Notes under the pieces: model-generated
The model's input: the letters and a program-made list of their open reading frames with translations, nothing else
The model's database searches: none
What the model was told of the DNA's origin: nothing
In this document: positions 16,965 through 24,975 of the stretch, piece after piece
Layout of the letters: each line of letters opens with the position of its first letter
Numbering within the stretch: the first letter of the stretch is position 1
Source of the DNA: CAYMPH01 sp964529415
GTDB lineage: Bacteria > Spirochaetota > UBA4802 > UBA5550
Length of the DNA stretch: 64,000 nt
Direction of reading: 5' to 3'
Assembly (NCBI GenBank): GCA_964529415.1
Contig: CAZGWD010000006.1
Location: 1-64,000, forward strand
Position numbers and translations under genes: made by a program

Positions 16965-17017
16965 GTAAAGAAACATACTTAATTTTGTATTATTTGAAAT
17001 TCAGTATGTTTCTTTAC
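16965..17017. terminator. Perfect 15-bp inverted repeat between convergent genes
   Basis: GTAAAGAAACATACT (16965-16979) is exactly inverted as AGTATGTTTCTTTAC (17003-17017) around a 23-base loop. It lies between the phosphatase gene and the convergent recQ and could end transcription in both directions. The loop is longer than usual for a rho-independent terminator. Confidence 0.6.
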
Positions 17018-17048
17018 AACTTTTCCGATATAAAATTAAACCTTTTCA

Positions 17049-18497
17049 TTAGTTACAGTTATCGCATTTTCCGCACACGCTTACTTCCGAGTCAAAATAA
17101 TTATGAATAATATCGCGTCTGCACTGTCCGGATTTTGCATATTCCATAATTGCAATTAGGCGGTCTCTGTCACGCACCATCTTTTCGCGAATAAAATCAT
17201 CAGATGAAAGTTCTTCCGGAATATCTCCGCTAAGATGAAGATTGCCTGATTCTATAGAACCTCTTGTGACGCCATACAGATCAAATAAATTCAGCACAGT
17301 CTGCAGACGCTGATCTCCACGGTTGCGGTTCACAACCTTTGCCTGGATATCTTCATAATCATAAGAGTTGATCGTGCTGCCGAACTTATGCAGAACCTGG
17401 TAAACGTCCCGGATAAATTTTGAATCAGGGTTTTTCCATTCGAGAAAAGTGATCTGAACTGCAAGATCATCCTGGCTGTAGAGCAGGGTGCAGTCCGAGC
17501 GTTTGCCGTCGCGACCGGCGCGTCCGATTTCCTGATAGTACGATTCAATTGAATCCGGAATGTCAGCGTGGATAATGGACCGTATATCGGACTTGTCAAC
17601 GCCCATCCCGAATGCGTTTGTTGCAAGCATAATAGTGTTTTTTGATGTAAGAAATCTATTTTGAACCTGCTTGCGTTTGTCCGGATCGAGTTTGCCGTGA
17701 TAAATTGAATGGCGGATTTTTTTCATTTCAAGAAATTGCGAGAAGCTTTCAATATTCCGGATAAGGCTGAAATATATTACAGTGTTTCCTTTCTGCTCAG
17801 TGATTATTTTATACAGCATTTCAAACTTTTCGGTTTCATCAATTATTTCTTCGCATGCAAGATGAAGATTCGGACGGCATACTCCGCCGTCAAAACGCAG
17901 AACTTTTTCCGGAGCAAGACCGCTCATCCTGATAATATCATCGCGGACTGCAGAAGTTGCTGTGGCTGTGAATGCTGCAGTTACAGGATTGTTCATCAGT
18001 AAGCGGAATTCTTTAATTCGCGCATAATCAGGGCGGAAATCATTTCCCCACTGGCTTACGCAATGAGCTTCATCAAGTGCAAGCAGGTCAATCTTTCTTG
18101 CTGCCAAAGCTGATAAAAATTCTTTATTGCGGAAACGCTCCGGCGCGACATATATCAGTTTATATTTACCGGATCGCAGAGCATCATACCTGTGCATCCT
18201 TTCCGCTTTTGAGAGTGATGAATTTATAAACGCTGCGTCAATACCGCGCCTGATTAGCGCATCAACCTGGTCCTTCATCAGTGATATCAGCGGAGAAATT
18301 ACTACTGTTAATCCATCGAAAATTAATGCCGGAATCTGATAGCAGAGTGATTTACCCATACCTGTGGGCATGGTTACTATGCAGTGGTTTCCGTTTAATA
18401 TGCTGCGGATTATTTCATCCTGAGGTTCCCTGAATGACTGCAATCCGAAAGTGCTGTGCAGTATTTCCATTATTTTTTTATCAGGCATTTTATTCAT
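17049..18497 (-). CDS. recQ: RecQ-type ATP-dependent DNA helicase, short form
   Basis: A 482-residue SF2 helicase. Motif I is TMPTGMGKSLCYQIP (about residues 39-53), motif II and aromatic loop ALDEAHCVSQWGNDFRPDY, and motifs V/VI ATNAFGMGVDK and YYQEIGRAGRDGKRSDC. The zinc site is present as C-(x)n-CGKCDNC at the very end (CRRDII and SVCGKCDNCN). The protein stops there, so the winged-helix part of the RQC domain and the HRDC domain of typical RecQ are missing. Downstream sequence holds only a hairpin, so this looks like a natural short RecQ rather than a frameshift. It unwinds DNA in repair. Confidence 0.9.
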   Translation of the reverse strand: MNKMPDKKIMEILHSTFGLQSFREPQDEIIRSILNGNHCIVTMPTGMGKSLCYQIPALIFDGLTVVISPLISLMKDQVDALIRRGIDAAFINSSLSKAERMHRYDALRSGKYKLIYVAPERFRNKEFLSALAARKIDLLALDEAHCVSQWGNDFRPDYARIKEFRLLMNNPVTAAFTATATSAVRDDIIRMSGLAPEKVLRFDGGVCRPNLHLACEEIIDETEKFEMLYKIITEQKGNTVIYFSLIRNIESFSQFLEMKKIRHSIYHGKLDPDKRKQVQNRFLTSKNTIMLATNAFGMGVDKSDIRSIIHADIPDSIESYYQEIGRAGRDGKRSDCTLLYSQDDLAVQITFLEWKNPDSKFIRDVYQVLHKFGSTINSYDYEDIQAKVVNRNRGDQRLQTVLNLFDLYGVTRGSIESGNLHLSGDIPEELSSDDFIREKMVRDRDRLIAIMEYAKSGQCRRDIIHNYFDSEVSVCGKCDNCN

Positions 18498-19034
18498 TTT
18501 CCTTTTGAAAAACCGCCAACTTTGATGTACAATGCCGTGTAATTAGGAAATGTGTAAGAAATAGCCAACGCTTTCGGCACTTCCTGTGCCTGCGCTGGCA
18601 CCAACCTCATCGTGAGAACGTGAGATTTGGGGATATTAAGAGATCAGGGAGATATTAATAAAAATTATATTTAATTGTATCTGAATTCCCTGTTTAATCC
18701 TTTATCTCATTATCTCTTCCATCTCCCTATCTCCTTTTCTTACACAAAAAAGTGATAAAAATAATAAAAAACCTTATCTTCATGGCATTGACTGTGATGG
18801 ATGGCAGAATGATTTGTCAATTCTGGAAAAACAATTGGCAATGGTATTTATGTCAAGATTTTATCATAAGTTTATTTATTAGCATTTATTTTATGGTTAT
18901 GATTGATGCATAAAAAAAGTTTAAATAATTGTTGAATAAATTCTTTATTATACTTATCATGCTGTGTTGAATATTATAATGAGTACAAAAATTACGGCAG
19001 GATGAATTTACTTAAATCATAAAAGGATATAGCA
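18498..19034. other. Long intergenic region holding a structured repeat
   Basis: The stretch between recQ and the SnoaL-like gene contains the 18551-18746 inverted-repeat element described separately. The remaining part, 18747-19034, is A+T-rich with no convincing ORF. AAAGGATAT at about 19021-19029 is the ribosome binding site of the next gene. Confidence 0.5.
18551..18746. repeat. Inverted-repeat element with internal hairpins (MITE-like)
   Basis: TGTGTAAGAAA (18551-18561) is inverted exactly as TTTCTTACACA (18736-18746). Inside, GCCAACGC...GGCAC pairs with GTGCC...GCGCTGGC (18564-18599), CCAACCTCA pairs imperfectly with TGAGATTTGG (18601-18630), and several GAGAT/ATCTC stretches are mutually complementary. 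The interior start is more G+C-rich than the surroundings. No protein is encoded. It may be a non-autonomous element. Confidence 0.5.
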
Positions 19035-19418
19035 ATGGATAATAAAAATTATGAAGAATTCTGCAGCAGGTGGCTTCCTGCTTGGACAGGAAATAATCCT
19101 GAAAAACTGTTAACCTTCTATGATCAGAAGGCTTTCTATTCTGATCCTACAATCCCAAAAGGTTTGAACGGGCACGATCAAATAATGTCATATTTTATAA
19201 AATTACTCAGAAATAACCCGGACTGGAAATGGACTCCCGAGGAAATATTCCCAAATGAAAAGGGTTTTACATTGAAATGGAAAGCTGTTATTCCTGTCAG
19301 GAATATCGAGGTTATTGAATACGGCATGGACATCGTTGAATTTAATAATGATAAGATTGTAAGAAATGAAGTTTATTTTGATACGCTGAATTTGATCACA
19401 GCTATCCGGAACAAATGA
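19035..19418 (+). CDS. SnoaL/NTF2-like protein
   Basis: A 127-residue SnoaL-type protein: an opening helix (YEEFCSRWLPAWTGNNPEKL), the typical YSDPTIPKGLNGHDQIMSYF segment (about residues 36-55) in which D and H line the pocket in related proteins, and a final strand pair MDIVEFNNDKIVRNEVYFD. It could be an isomerase, hydrolase or binding protein. It stands alone, divergent from recQ and convergent with the DNA repair pair, so context gives no clue to the substrate. Confidence 0.82.
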   Translation: MDNKNYEEFCSRWLPAWTGNNPEKLLTFYDQKAFYSDPTIPKGLNGHDQIMSYFIKLLRNNPDWKWTPEEIFPNEKGFTLKWKAVIPVRNIEVIEYGMDIVEFNNDKIVRNEVYFDTLNLITAIRNK

Positions 19419-19475
19419 AAATGTAATAGTCCGTCATCTCTTGGTTGTAATTAATAAATAGCAGCTTCATATTTT

Positions 19476-20237
19476 TCACATGAATTCCGGAAGATATTTT
19501 CTGTATCTTACAGGAACAAACTGACGCTGAAGCTTTGGATTTTTTCTTTCAGAAATTGCAATTGATTTAAAATAATTCCTCCACAAGGAACTGAAAAATT
19601 TTTCTTCCCCGGAAATCTCAGGACTGCGGTCAATTTCAATCGGCTGTATTCTGCAGATACTGTTCCGGTTTATTGCTGCTATTTTTCTTTTAATATCGTG
19701 TATGATGAAATTTTCTCCGCTGAAACGTTTTCTGAAATGCGGAGTTATCATGTAGATAATATTATGATCAGGTTCAATTTCAGAATAATAGAAATTATCT
19801 TCAGTTTTTTTAAAACGCACAAGACCCTGCATTCTGCAGGATTCCTTTGAAACTTTATCAACTGCATCATTAAAACGGGAAACTTTTTCATCTGTTATAA
19901 AATTGTGAATTTTTTTTCCCTGTTCCATTCCGAGGCTGGTAAAATCATAAATTAATTTTCCTGAATCATGGAAATCTGAAAGATAACACCGGAAAATGTC
20001 TCCGTATGCATCGATTGAAATTTTATTTATTATTTCATCAGTAATAATTTCAGATTTTTTTTTATCAGATTCAATCATAAGATAGTCAGCGAACAGATTA
20101 TCTCTTTCAGCAGTTGAAGGAATAATATTTTCAGGTTTATAATTTTTATGCCGTGATTCAAAAATTGATGTGAGCAGCCCTTCGAAACTACCATCGTAAA
20201 CCAGAAATAAATATGAAGAAATTGCAGTTTTATTCAT
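19476..20237 (-). CDS. TIGR03915-type putative DNA repair protein
   Basis: A 253-residue protein of the family that always accompanies the radical-SAM DNA repair protein encoded just upstream. It begins SSYLFLVYDGSFEGLLTSIF, typical of the group, and its C-terminal half (GLVRFKKTEDNFYYSEIEPD then ITPHFRKRFSGENFIIHDIK) has the DUF4130 pattern. The gene start overlaps the upstream stop by one base, so translation is coupled. The partnership suggests a joint DNA repair or modification reaction, which has not been defined biochemically as far as I know. Confidence 0.85.
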   Translation of the reverse strand: MNKTAISSYLFLVYDGSFEGLLTSIFESRHKNYKPENIIPSTAERDNLFADYLMIESDKKKSEIITDEIINKISIDAYGDIFRCYLSDFHDSGKLIYDFTSLGMEQGKKIHNFITDEKVSRFNDAVDKVSKESCRMQGLVRFKKTEDNFYYSEIEPDHNIIYMITPHFRKRFSGENFIIHDIKRKIAAINRNSICRIQPIEIDRSPEISGEEKFFSSLWRNYFKSIAISERKNPKLQRQFVPVRYRKYLPEFM

Positions 20238-21532
20238 TATACTTCTCCTGTCATTGCACTAAGGACCGAATTCGTATCAGGAAGAAGAATCTTTTGCGGA
20301 AACAGGGAAAGCTGCGAGTCGTATAAACCATGTTCATCCGCTATCAGCATTGATTTAAGTCTCGTTGTTTCGTAATCATTTTTTTCAAGAAATTTTCCGC
20401 GGCAGGTAATAAAGTATCGGGCTCTTTTCATTACAACTCCGATTTTTTTCAGAGAATCAAATGTTAAATTTTCAACTTTTCGGGAACGGATAATTTTTCT
20501 TGCAGACCTCTGGCCGATTCCCGGAACTTTTAGCAGTGTTTCATAATCCGCATTTAAAACTTCAATAGGGAAACGCTGCATGTTTCGCATAGCCCAGCAT
20601 ATTTTCGGGTCAAGATCCGGATCGAAATTCGGGTTGTCTTCGTTTAGAAGTTCGGAAGCGGTAAACCCGTAAAATCTTAAAAGCCAGTCTGCCTGATACA
20701 GTCTGTTTTCTCTGCGCAGCGGCGGTGTTGCAACAGGGAGTCTCGCGTCATGCATGCTTACAGGAATGTAAGCTGAATAGTAAACTCTTTTCAAAGAAAA
20801 CTTATTATACAAAGCTTCGGATAAAGTTATGATTGTTCTGTCGCTTTCAGGTGTGGCTCCTACTATCAATTGCGTGCTTTGTCCAGCTGGAATAAATTTT
20901 ACTGAAGATTTTGTTTTTAAACCTGTTGGACGATACTCAAGAAGATTTGATTTCATTGTGTTCATGGCAGACAGTATGGCAGTTTTGGTTTTATCAGGAG
21001 CAAGAAGCGTGAGGCTTTTCTGTGTAGGAAGCTCAATGTTCGCACTCATCCTGTCTGCGTATAAGCCGGCTCTGAAAATTAAAGCAGGATCAGCTCCGGG
21101 CATAGCTTTCATGTGGATATATCCGTTGAATCTGTACTTGTTTCTGAGAAGCTCAGCGGTTTTAATCATAAGTTCCATGGTATAATTCGGGTTTCTGAAA
21201 ACAGCAGAGCTGAGGAACAGTCCCTCAATGTAATTTCTCCTATAAAAATTTATTGTCAGCTCTGCAACTTCCTCTGCAGTGAATGTTGCGCGTTTTATGT
21301 CGTTGGTTTTTCTGTTGTGGCAGTAGGCGCAGTCATATACGCAGTTGTTGGATTGCAGAACTTTCAGCAGGGAAATACATCTGCCGTCATCGCTCCAGCT
21401 GTGGCAGATCCCTGATTTAGCTGCATTGCCGATTCCGCCGGGAGAATTTTCCCTTGTACTGCCGCTTGATGCGCAGGACGCATCATATTTAGCTGACATT
21501 GACAGGATATTTAATTTATCTTCAGTATTCAT
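20237..21532 (-). CDS. Putative DNA modification/repair radical SAM protein
   Basis: A 431-residue radical SAM enzyme. The 4Fe-4S-binding motif CVYDCAYCHNRKTND (C-x3-C-x2-C) is near residues 60-74. LLKVPGIGQRSARKIIRSRK near residues 330-350 is a helix-hairpin-helix DNA-binding motif, which marks the TIGR03916 group related to spore photoproduct lyase. The open frame extends to 21583, but the start MNTEDKLNILSMSAKYDAS at 21532 is preferred because promoter hexamers and a palindrome lie immediately before it. The downstream partner follows by overlap. Repair of a DNA lesion by radical chemistry is the likely role. Confidence 0.88.
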   Translation of the reverse strand: MNTEDKLNILSMSAKYDASCASSGSTRENSPGGIGNAAKSGICHSWSDDGRCISLLKVLQSNNCVYDCAYCHNRKTNDIKRATFTAEEVAELTINFYRRNYIEGLFLSSAVFRNPNYTMELMIKTAELLRNKYRFNGYIHMKAMPGADPALIFRAGLYADRMSANIELPTQKSLTLLAPDKTKTAILSAMNTMKSNLLEYRPTGLKTKSSVKFIPAGQSTQLIVGATPESDRTIITLSEALYNKFSLKRVYYSAYIPVSMHDARLPVATPPLRRENRLYQADWLLRFYGFTASELLNEDNPNFDPDLDPKICWAMRNMQRFPIEVLNADYETLLKVPGIGQRSARKIIRSRKVENLTFDSLKKIGVVMKRARYFITCRGKFLEKNDYETTRLKSMLIADEHGLYDSQLSLFPQKILLPDTNSVLSAMTGEV

Positions 21533-21592
21533 ATTGTATGGTACATTTTTGTATACTATACAATATGAAAGTATTTTTTGCAAGAATTTTTT
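21530..21592 (-). promoter_or_regulatory. Promoter and palindromic operator of the radical-SAM repair operon
   Basis: On the minus strand a TTGCAA-like -35 (near 21579-21584) and TATAGT -10 precede the start. TTGTATACTATACAA (21549-21563) is a perfect 15-base palindrome over the -10 region, a related half-copy TTGTATGGTACA is at 21534-21545, and CATATTGTAT (21530-21539) is inverted exactly as ATACAATATG (21558-21567). This is a likely repressor site; which protein binds is not known. Confidence 0.6.
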
Positions 21593-21692
21593 ATTTTTTC
21601 AGCCGGATTTTATATGATTTTTGACTATTTTTATCAAATAAGCTCCAATCTAAAATTATATTGACATAATCAGTATCTATCGACCTAATGGC

Positions 21693-21698
21693 TATAAT
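21693..21698 (+). promoter_or_regulatory. -10 box of the tRNA gene
   Basis: TATAAT, preceded by GC, ends 8 bases before the tRNA. TTGACA at 21661-21666 is 26 bases upstream, too far for a normal -35 partner, so the exact -35 is unclear. Confidence 0.5.
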
Positions 21699-21706
21699 TT
21701 TTTAAT

Positions 21707-21780
21707 GGGCCCATAGCTCAGTTGGTTAGAGCGGCTGACTCATAATCAGTAGGTCCAAGGTTCGATTCCTTGTGGGCCCA
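21707..21780 (+). tRNA. tRNA with anticodon CAT (elongator Met or Ile2)
   Basis: The acceptor arms GGGCCCA (21707-21713) and TGGGCCC (21773-21779) pair fully, the D arm contains AGCTCAGTTGGTTAGAGC, the anticodon loop is CTCATAA, and the T arm is CAAGGTTCGATTCCTTG. CCA is not encoded. The CAT anticodon fits elongator methionine; lysidine-modified isoleucine tRNA also has CAT, and sequence alone does not separate the two. It is not the initiator tRNA, which lacks the usual acceptor pairing. Confidence 0.93.
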
Positions 21781-21835
21781 GTTTTGTGCGGCGATAAAAC
21801 CGCATTGCAGATTTAAATTAGTCAAGGATAAAGAA

Positions 21836-22150
21836 ATGTACGCGATAGTCGAAATTGCAGGAAAGCAGTACAAAGTTGAAAAGAATATCACTGTAAATGT
21901 TGATAAACTTGAAAACAGCGGCAGTGAAATGCTCGTAATTGATAAGGTTCTATTTGTATCTGACGGTGAAAATGTTCATGTAGGTCAGCCGTATGTTAAT
22001 GGTGCAACAGTCAAAGCTCAGATGCTTGGCGATATCAAGAGCAGAAAAGTTAGAGGAATTAAATTTAAAAGAAGAAAAAGCTATACGCGCACTTTAGGCC
22101 ACAGAACCATATTTTCTAAATTAAAGATTGATGATATCGTTGTAAAATAA
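21836..22150 (+). CDS. rplU: 50S ribosomal protein L21
   Basis: A 104-residue L21. It begins MYAIVEIAGKQYKVEKNITV and ends with the conserved basic GIKFKRRKSYTRTLGHR region (about residues 74-90), which contacts 23S rRNA. The frame opens upstream in the tRNA, but the family start is ATG at 21836. It starts the block rplU-prp-rpmA-obg-proB-birA, with the tRNA 55 bases before it. The next gene begins at the base after its stop. Confidence 0.97.
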   Translation: MYAIVEIAGKQYKVEKNITVNVDKLENSGSEMLVIDKVLFVSDGENVHVGQPYVNGATVKAQMLGDIKSRKVRGIKFKRRKSYTRTLGHRTIFSKLKIDDIVVK

Positions 22151-22513
22151 TTGATTTCCGCCACCTTTGTCAATATCAGATTCGCAAGCGGAGCTGAAAT
22201 AGACTCAAGTCGTGAAATTGTTAAAGTAATTATTAAAGGTCATTCGTTATTTGATTCAAAAGGAAAAGATATTGTCTGTTCAGCTGTAAGCGCATTATCA
22301 TTATCAGTATTTAAAGCAGTAACTGTTTCAGCAAAAATAACCCAGATGATTGAACAAAATGACGGGTTTTTAAAAACAGAAATTTTTACAAAAGATTTAA
22401 TGAACAGAGCATGTGAATTTAAAACACTTTTAGATGTATTGCTGATAGGCCTTTTTGAAATTAAAAAGCTTTATCCCGATAAAATAGAAGTAGATTTTAT
22501 ATCAGAAAATTAA
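22151..22513 (+). CDS. prp: Prp family ribosomal-processing cysteine protease
   Basis: A 120-residue Prp (YsxB-like) protein. The catalytic His and Cys are seen in IIKGHSLFDSKGKDIVCSAVS (His30 and Cys42 approximately), the spacing expected for the family. Prp removes an N-terminal extension from ribosomal protein L27 in Firmicutes and relatives. The gene starts with TTG immediately after the rplU stop, so translation is coupled. It lies in its usual position between rplU and rpmA. The L27 encoded here shows no such extension, so its substrate in this organism is uncertain. Confidence 0.88.
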   Translation: MISATFVNIRFASGAEIDSSREIVKVIIKGHSLFDSKGKDIVCSAVSALSLSVFKAVTVSAKITQMIEQNDGFLKTEIFTKDLMNRACEFKTLLDVLLIGLFEIKKLYPDKIEVDFISEN

Positions 22514-22534
22514 TATTCATTAAGAGGTATTATT

Positions 22535-22792
22535 ATGGCAAGTAAGAAGGGCGGCGGCTCCACAAGAAACGGAAGAGATTCTCATTCCAAGAGACTTGGC
22601 GTGAAAAAATATGCAGGTGAAAAAGTCACAGGCGGAACTATAATAGTTAGGCAAAGGGGAACAAAAATTCACCCCGGAACTAATGTAGGAAAAGGCAGCG
22701 ATGATACTCTTTTCGCAATGATTGACGGATTCGTGAAATTTGAAAGACTTGATAAACTGAGAAAAAAAGTTTCTATATATCCGAATATCTAA
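22535..22792 (+). CDS. rpmA: 50S ribosomal protein L27
   Basis: An 85-residue L27, near the usual length of the mature protein. It begins MASKKGGGSTRNGRDSHSKR and continues VKKYAGEKVTGGTIIVRQRG, the conserved core. The N-terminus already begins at the mature ASKKG end: no cleavable extension precedes it, and an in-frame TAA at 22511-22513 rules out an upstream start. AAGAGGT precedes the ATG. L27 helps place the tRNA acceptor ends at the peptidyl transferase centre. Confidence 0.97.
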   Translation: MASKKGGGSTRNGRDSHSKRLGVKKYAGEKVTGGTIIVRQRGTKIHPGTNVGKGSDDTLFAMIDGFVKFERLDKLRKKVSIYPNI

Positions 22793-22821
22793 AGAGTAAT
22801 TGAAAATTTCGTATTCAGCAG

Positions 22822-22858
22822 ATCGCGTATTGATTCAGTCATACGCGATTTCTTGTTT
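22822..22858 (+). terminator. Hairpin between rpmA and obg
   Basis: ATCGCGTAT (22822-22830) is inverted as ATACGCGAT (22841-22849) around a 10-base loop and followed by the T-rich TTCTTGTTT. It may act as a partial terminator or as an mRNA processing site separating the ribosomal genes from obg. Confidence 0.6.
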
Positions 22859-22871
22859 ATAAGGATGAATT

Positions 22872-23903
22872 TTGGCTAAATTTACAGATACAATATCAAT
22901 CAGAATTAAGGCAGGCAACGGCGGGCCTGGAGCTGTTTCTTTCAGAAGGGAAAAATATATTCCCAGAGGCGGTCCGGACGGCGGCGATGGCGGAAAAGGT
23001 GGAGATGTTTATTTCGTTGCTGACAGAAGATATTATAATCTATCGCATTTTTTCTCTGATAGGGTTTATGCAGCAGCAAACGGAAAGACAGGAATGGGAA
23101 ATAACAAGTATGGACTAAACGGCGATGATCTGATTATTAATGTTCCTCCGGGTACCCAGGTGATAAATGCTGAAACAGATGAGCTTATAGCAGATCTTAT
23201 AGATGAGGATGTTCCTGTACTTGTGGCAAAAGGCGGTATCGGCGGCAAGGGAAATGCGTTTTTTAAAACATCAACTCACAGGACACCAAGATTTTCACAG
23301 CCTGGAATGGAAGGCGATGAATTTGAAGTTTTTATGAATCTGAAACTGATTGCAGACATAGGGCTTGTGGGTCTGCCTAATTCCGGAAAATCAACAATGC
23401 TTTCTAAATTAACAAATGCAAAACCGAAAATCGGAGATTATCCTTTTACTACACTTATTCCAAATCTCGGTGTTGTGGAGAGAAAAGGCGGTATATTTTA
23501 TAAAATTGCCGATATACCGGGAATTATCGAGGGAGCTCATAAAGGTCTCGGCCTCGGGCTGTCTTTCCTGCAGCATATTGAGAGGGTAAAGGGAATAATT
23601 TATCTGATAGACTGCCGTGAAGAGGATATGTCATATAATTTTAAACTGTTGAAATCAGAGCTTGGAACATACAATGAATCTCTATTGAAAAAACCGTATT
23701 TAATTGCTGTAACCAAGATAGATCTGATTACTCCTGAAGAATTAAGGGAAAAACTTGCAGTATTCAAAGAGAAAAAAGTTATTCCGCTTTCGTCAATTTC
23801 AGGCGAAAATCTGGATAAGCTTCTTAAAAATATAGATAAAATTCTGGAGAAGAAGGATGCCAAGAAAGGTTCTTCTGAAAAAAGTCAAGAGGATAGTTGT
23901 TAA
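22872..23903 (+). CDS. obg: GTPase Obg (CgtA)
   Basis: A 343-residue Obg GTPase. Residues 1-160 form the glycine-rich Obg domain (NGGPGAVSFRREKYIPRGGP and repeats of GGDGG/GKGG), and 161-335 are the G domain with the P-loop GLPNSGKST, DIPG and TKIDL. It acts in late assembly of the 50S subunit and in stress signalling. The C-terminal domain is short (KKGSSEKSQEDSC). It starts with TTG behind AAGGATG. Its last 47 bases overlap proB, with which it must be cotranscribed. Confidence 0.96.
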   Translation: MAKFTDTISIRIKAGNGGPGAVSFRREKYIPRGGPDGGDGGKGGDVYFVADRRYYNLSHFFSDRVYAAANGKTGMGNNKYGLNGDDLIINVPPGTQVINAETDELIADLIDEDVPVLVAKGGIGGKGNAFFKTSTHRTPRFSQPGMEGDEFEVFMNLKLIADIGLVGLPNSGKSTMLSKLTNAKPKIGDYPFTTLIPNLGVVERKGGIFYKIADIPGIIEGAHKGLGLGLSFLQHIERVKGIIYLIDCREEDMSYNFKLLKSELGTYNESLLKKPYLIAVTKIDLITPEELREKLAVFKEKKVIPLSSISGENLDKLLKNIDKILEKKDAKKGSSEKSQEDSC

Positions 23904-24975
23904 AGTAGGAACGTCTTCAGTTTCTGAAAAAGGCAGTCTGTCCGAGAAAAAAATTCTCAAAATTGTAAATGATATTTCCATTCTCCGCAAAAGAGGACTG
24001 GAGGTTGTACTTGTGACTTCAGGCGCTATAACTGCCGGCTGCGCAACATTGAAAAAGGACAGATCAGGTCTTTCCATCCCGGAGAAGCAGGCGCTTGCTG
24101 CAGTAGGCCAGGCGGAGCTTATAAATTTCTACAGAAAGCTTTTTAATAAAAAAGGCATTAATATCGGACAGATTCTTCTAACTGATGACGATGTGCGCCA
24201 CAGAACCAGATTTCTCAATGCGAGGAATACTTTTAATACGCTTCTCGCTCTTGGAGTTCTTCCGATTGTAAATGAAAACGACAGTGTTGTAATTAATGAA
24301 ATAAAAATAGGTGATAATGATACATTATCCGCCCAGGTTGTAAATATAATAGACGCGGAACTGCTGATTATTTTATCCGATATTAAAGGATTCTACTGGG
24401 ACTTATCCGACTCTGAGCCAGTGAAAAAAATAAAAAAAATCACTTCAGAAGTATATAAAAGAGGCGGCGGAAGCTCTTCATCCTGCGGTACAGGCGGAAT
24501 GTTCACCAAGCTTAAAGCTGCAGATATGATATTGAAATCCGGCGGCATTATGGTAATAGCAGACAGCACTGAAAAGAATATTCTGCCGAGAATAATGGAT
24601 GGCGGGGAAATCGGCACAATTTTTATGGCTGATAACGGAAAGACACTGCCAAGCAGAAAAAAATGGATTGTTTCCCGTGCAGCCAAAGGCAGGCTGCTTC
24701 TTGACAAGGGAGCCTGTGATGCTGTTATACACAGGAAAAAATCTCTTTTATCAAGCGGAATAAAAAAAATTTATGGAATATTCAAGCCTGGTGATTTTGT
24801 AGAGCTGATTGATGATCTTGAAAATGTTATTGCAAAAGGTATAGTTAATTATTCCAATCATGAACTGGCTGAAATTATAGGTTTAAAAGCTCTTGCTTTA
24901 AAAGATATTTACGGAAATAAATTTTTAAATGAAGTTGTTCACAGGGATAATCTGGTTGTTTTTCATGAAGAATAA
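23857..24975 (+). CDS. proB: Glutamate 5-kinase with PUA domain
   Basis: A 372-residue protein: an amino-acid kinase domain (RIVVKVGTSSVSEKGSLSEK start, VVLVTSGAITAG, NENDSVVINEI, GTGGMFTKLKAADMI) to about residue 255, then a C-terminal PUA domain. It phosphorylates glutamate in the first step of proline synthesis. Its start overlaps the obg end by 47 bases, a tight arrangement seen in spirochaete-type gene orders. No proA is in the window, so the next step is encoded elsewhere. Confidence 0.95.
   Translation: MPRKVLLKKVKRIVVKVGTSSVSEKGSLSEKKILKIVNDISILRKRGLEVVLVTSGAITAGCATLKKDRSGLSIPEKQALAAVGQAELINFYRKLFNKKGINIGQILLTDDDVRHRTRFLNARNTFNTLLALGVLPIVNENDSVVINEIKIGDNDTLSAQVVNIIDAELLIILSDIKGFYWDLSDSEPVKKIKKITSEVYKRGGGSSSSCGTGGMFTKLKAADMILKSGGIMVIADSTEKNILPRIMDGGEIGTIFMADNGKTLPSRKKWIVSRAAKGRLLLDKGACDAVIHRKKSLLSSGIKKIYGIFKPGDFVELIDDLENVIAKGIVNYSNHELAEIIGLKALALKDIYGNKFLNEVVHRDNLVVFHEE

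Noticed and set aside
17049..18497. Frameshift in recQ to explain the missing C-terminal domains
   Set aside because: Sequence after the stop holds only a hairpin; no continuing coding signal in another frame.
23857..23903. Obg/ProB overlap as assembly error
   Set aside because: Both frames are intact and match full-length families; overlapping gene ends are common in this block.
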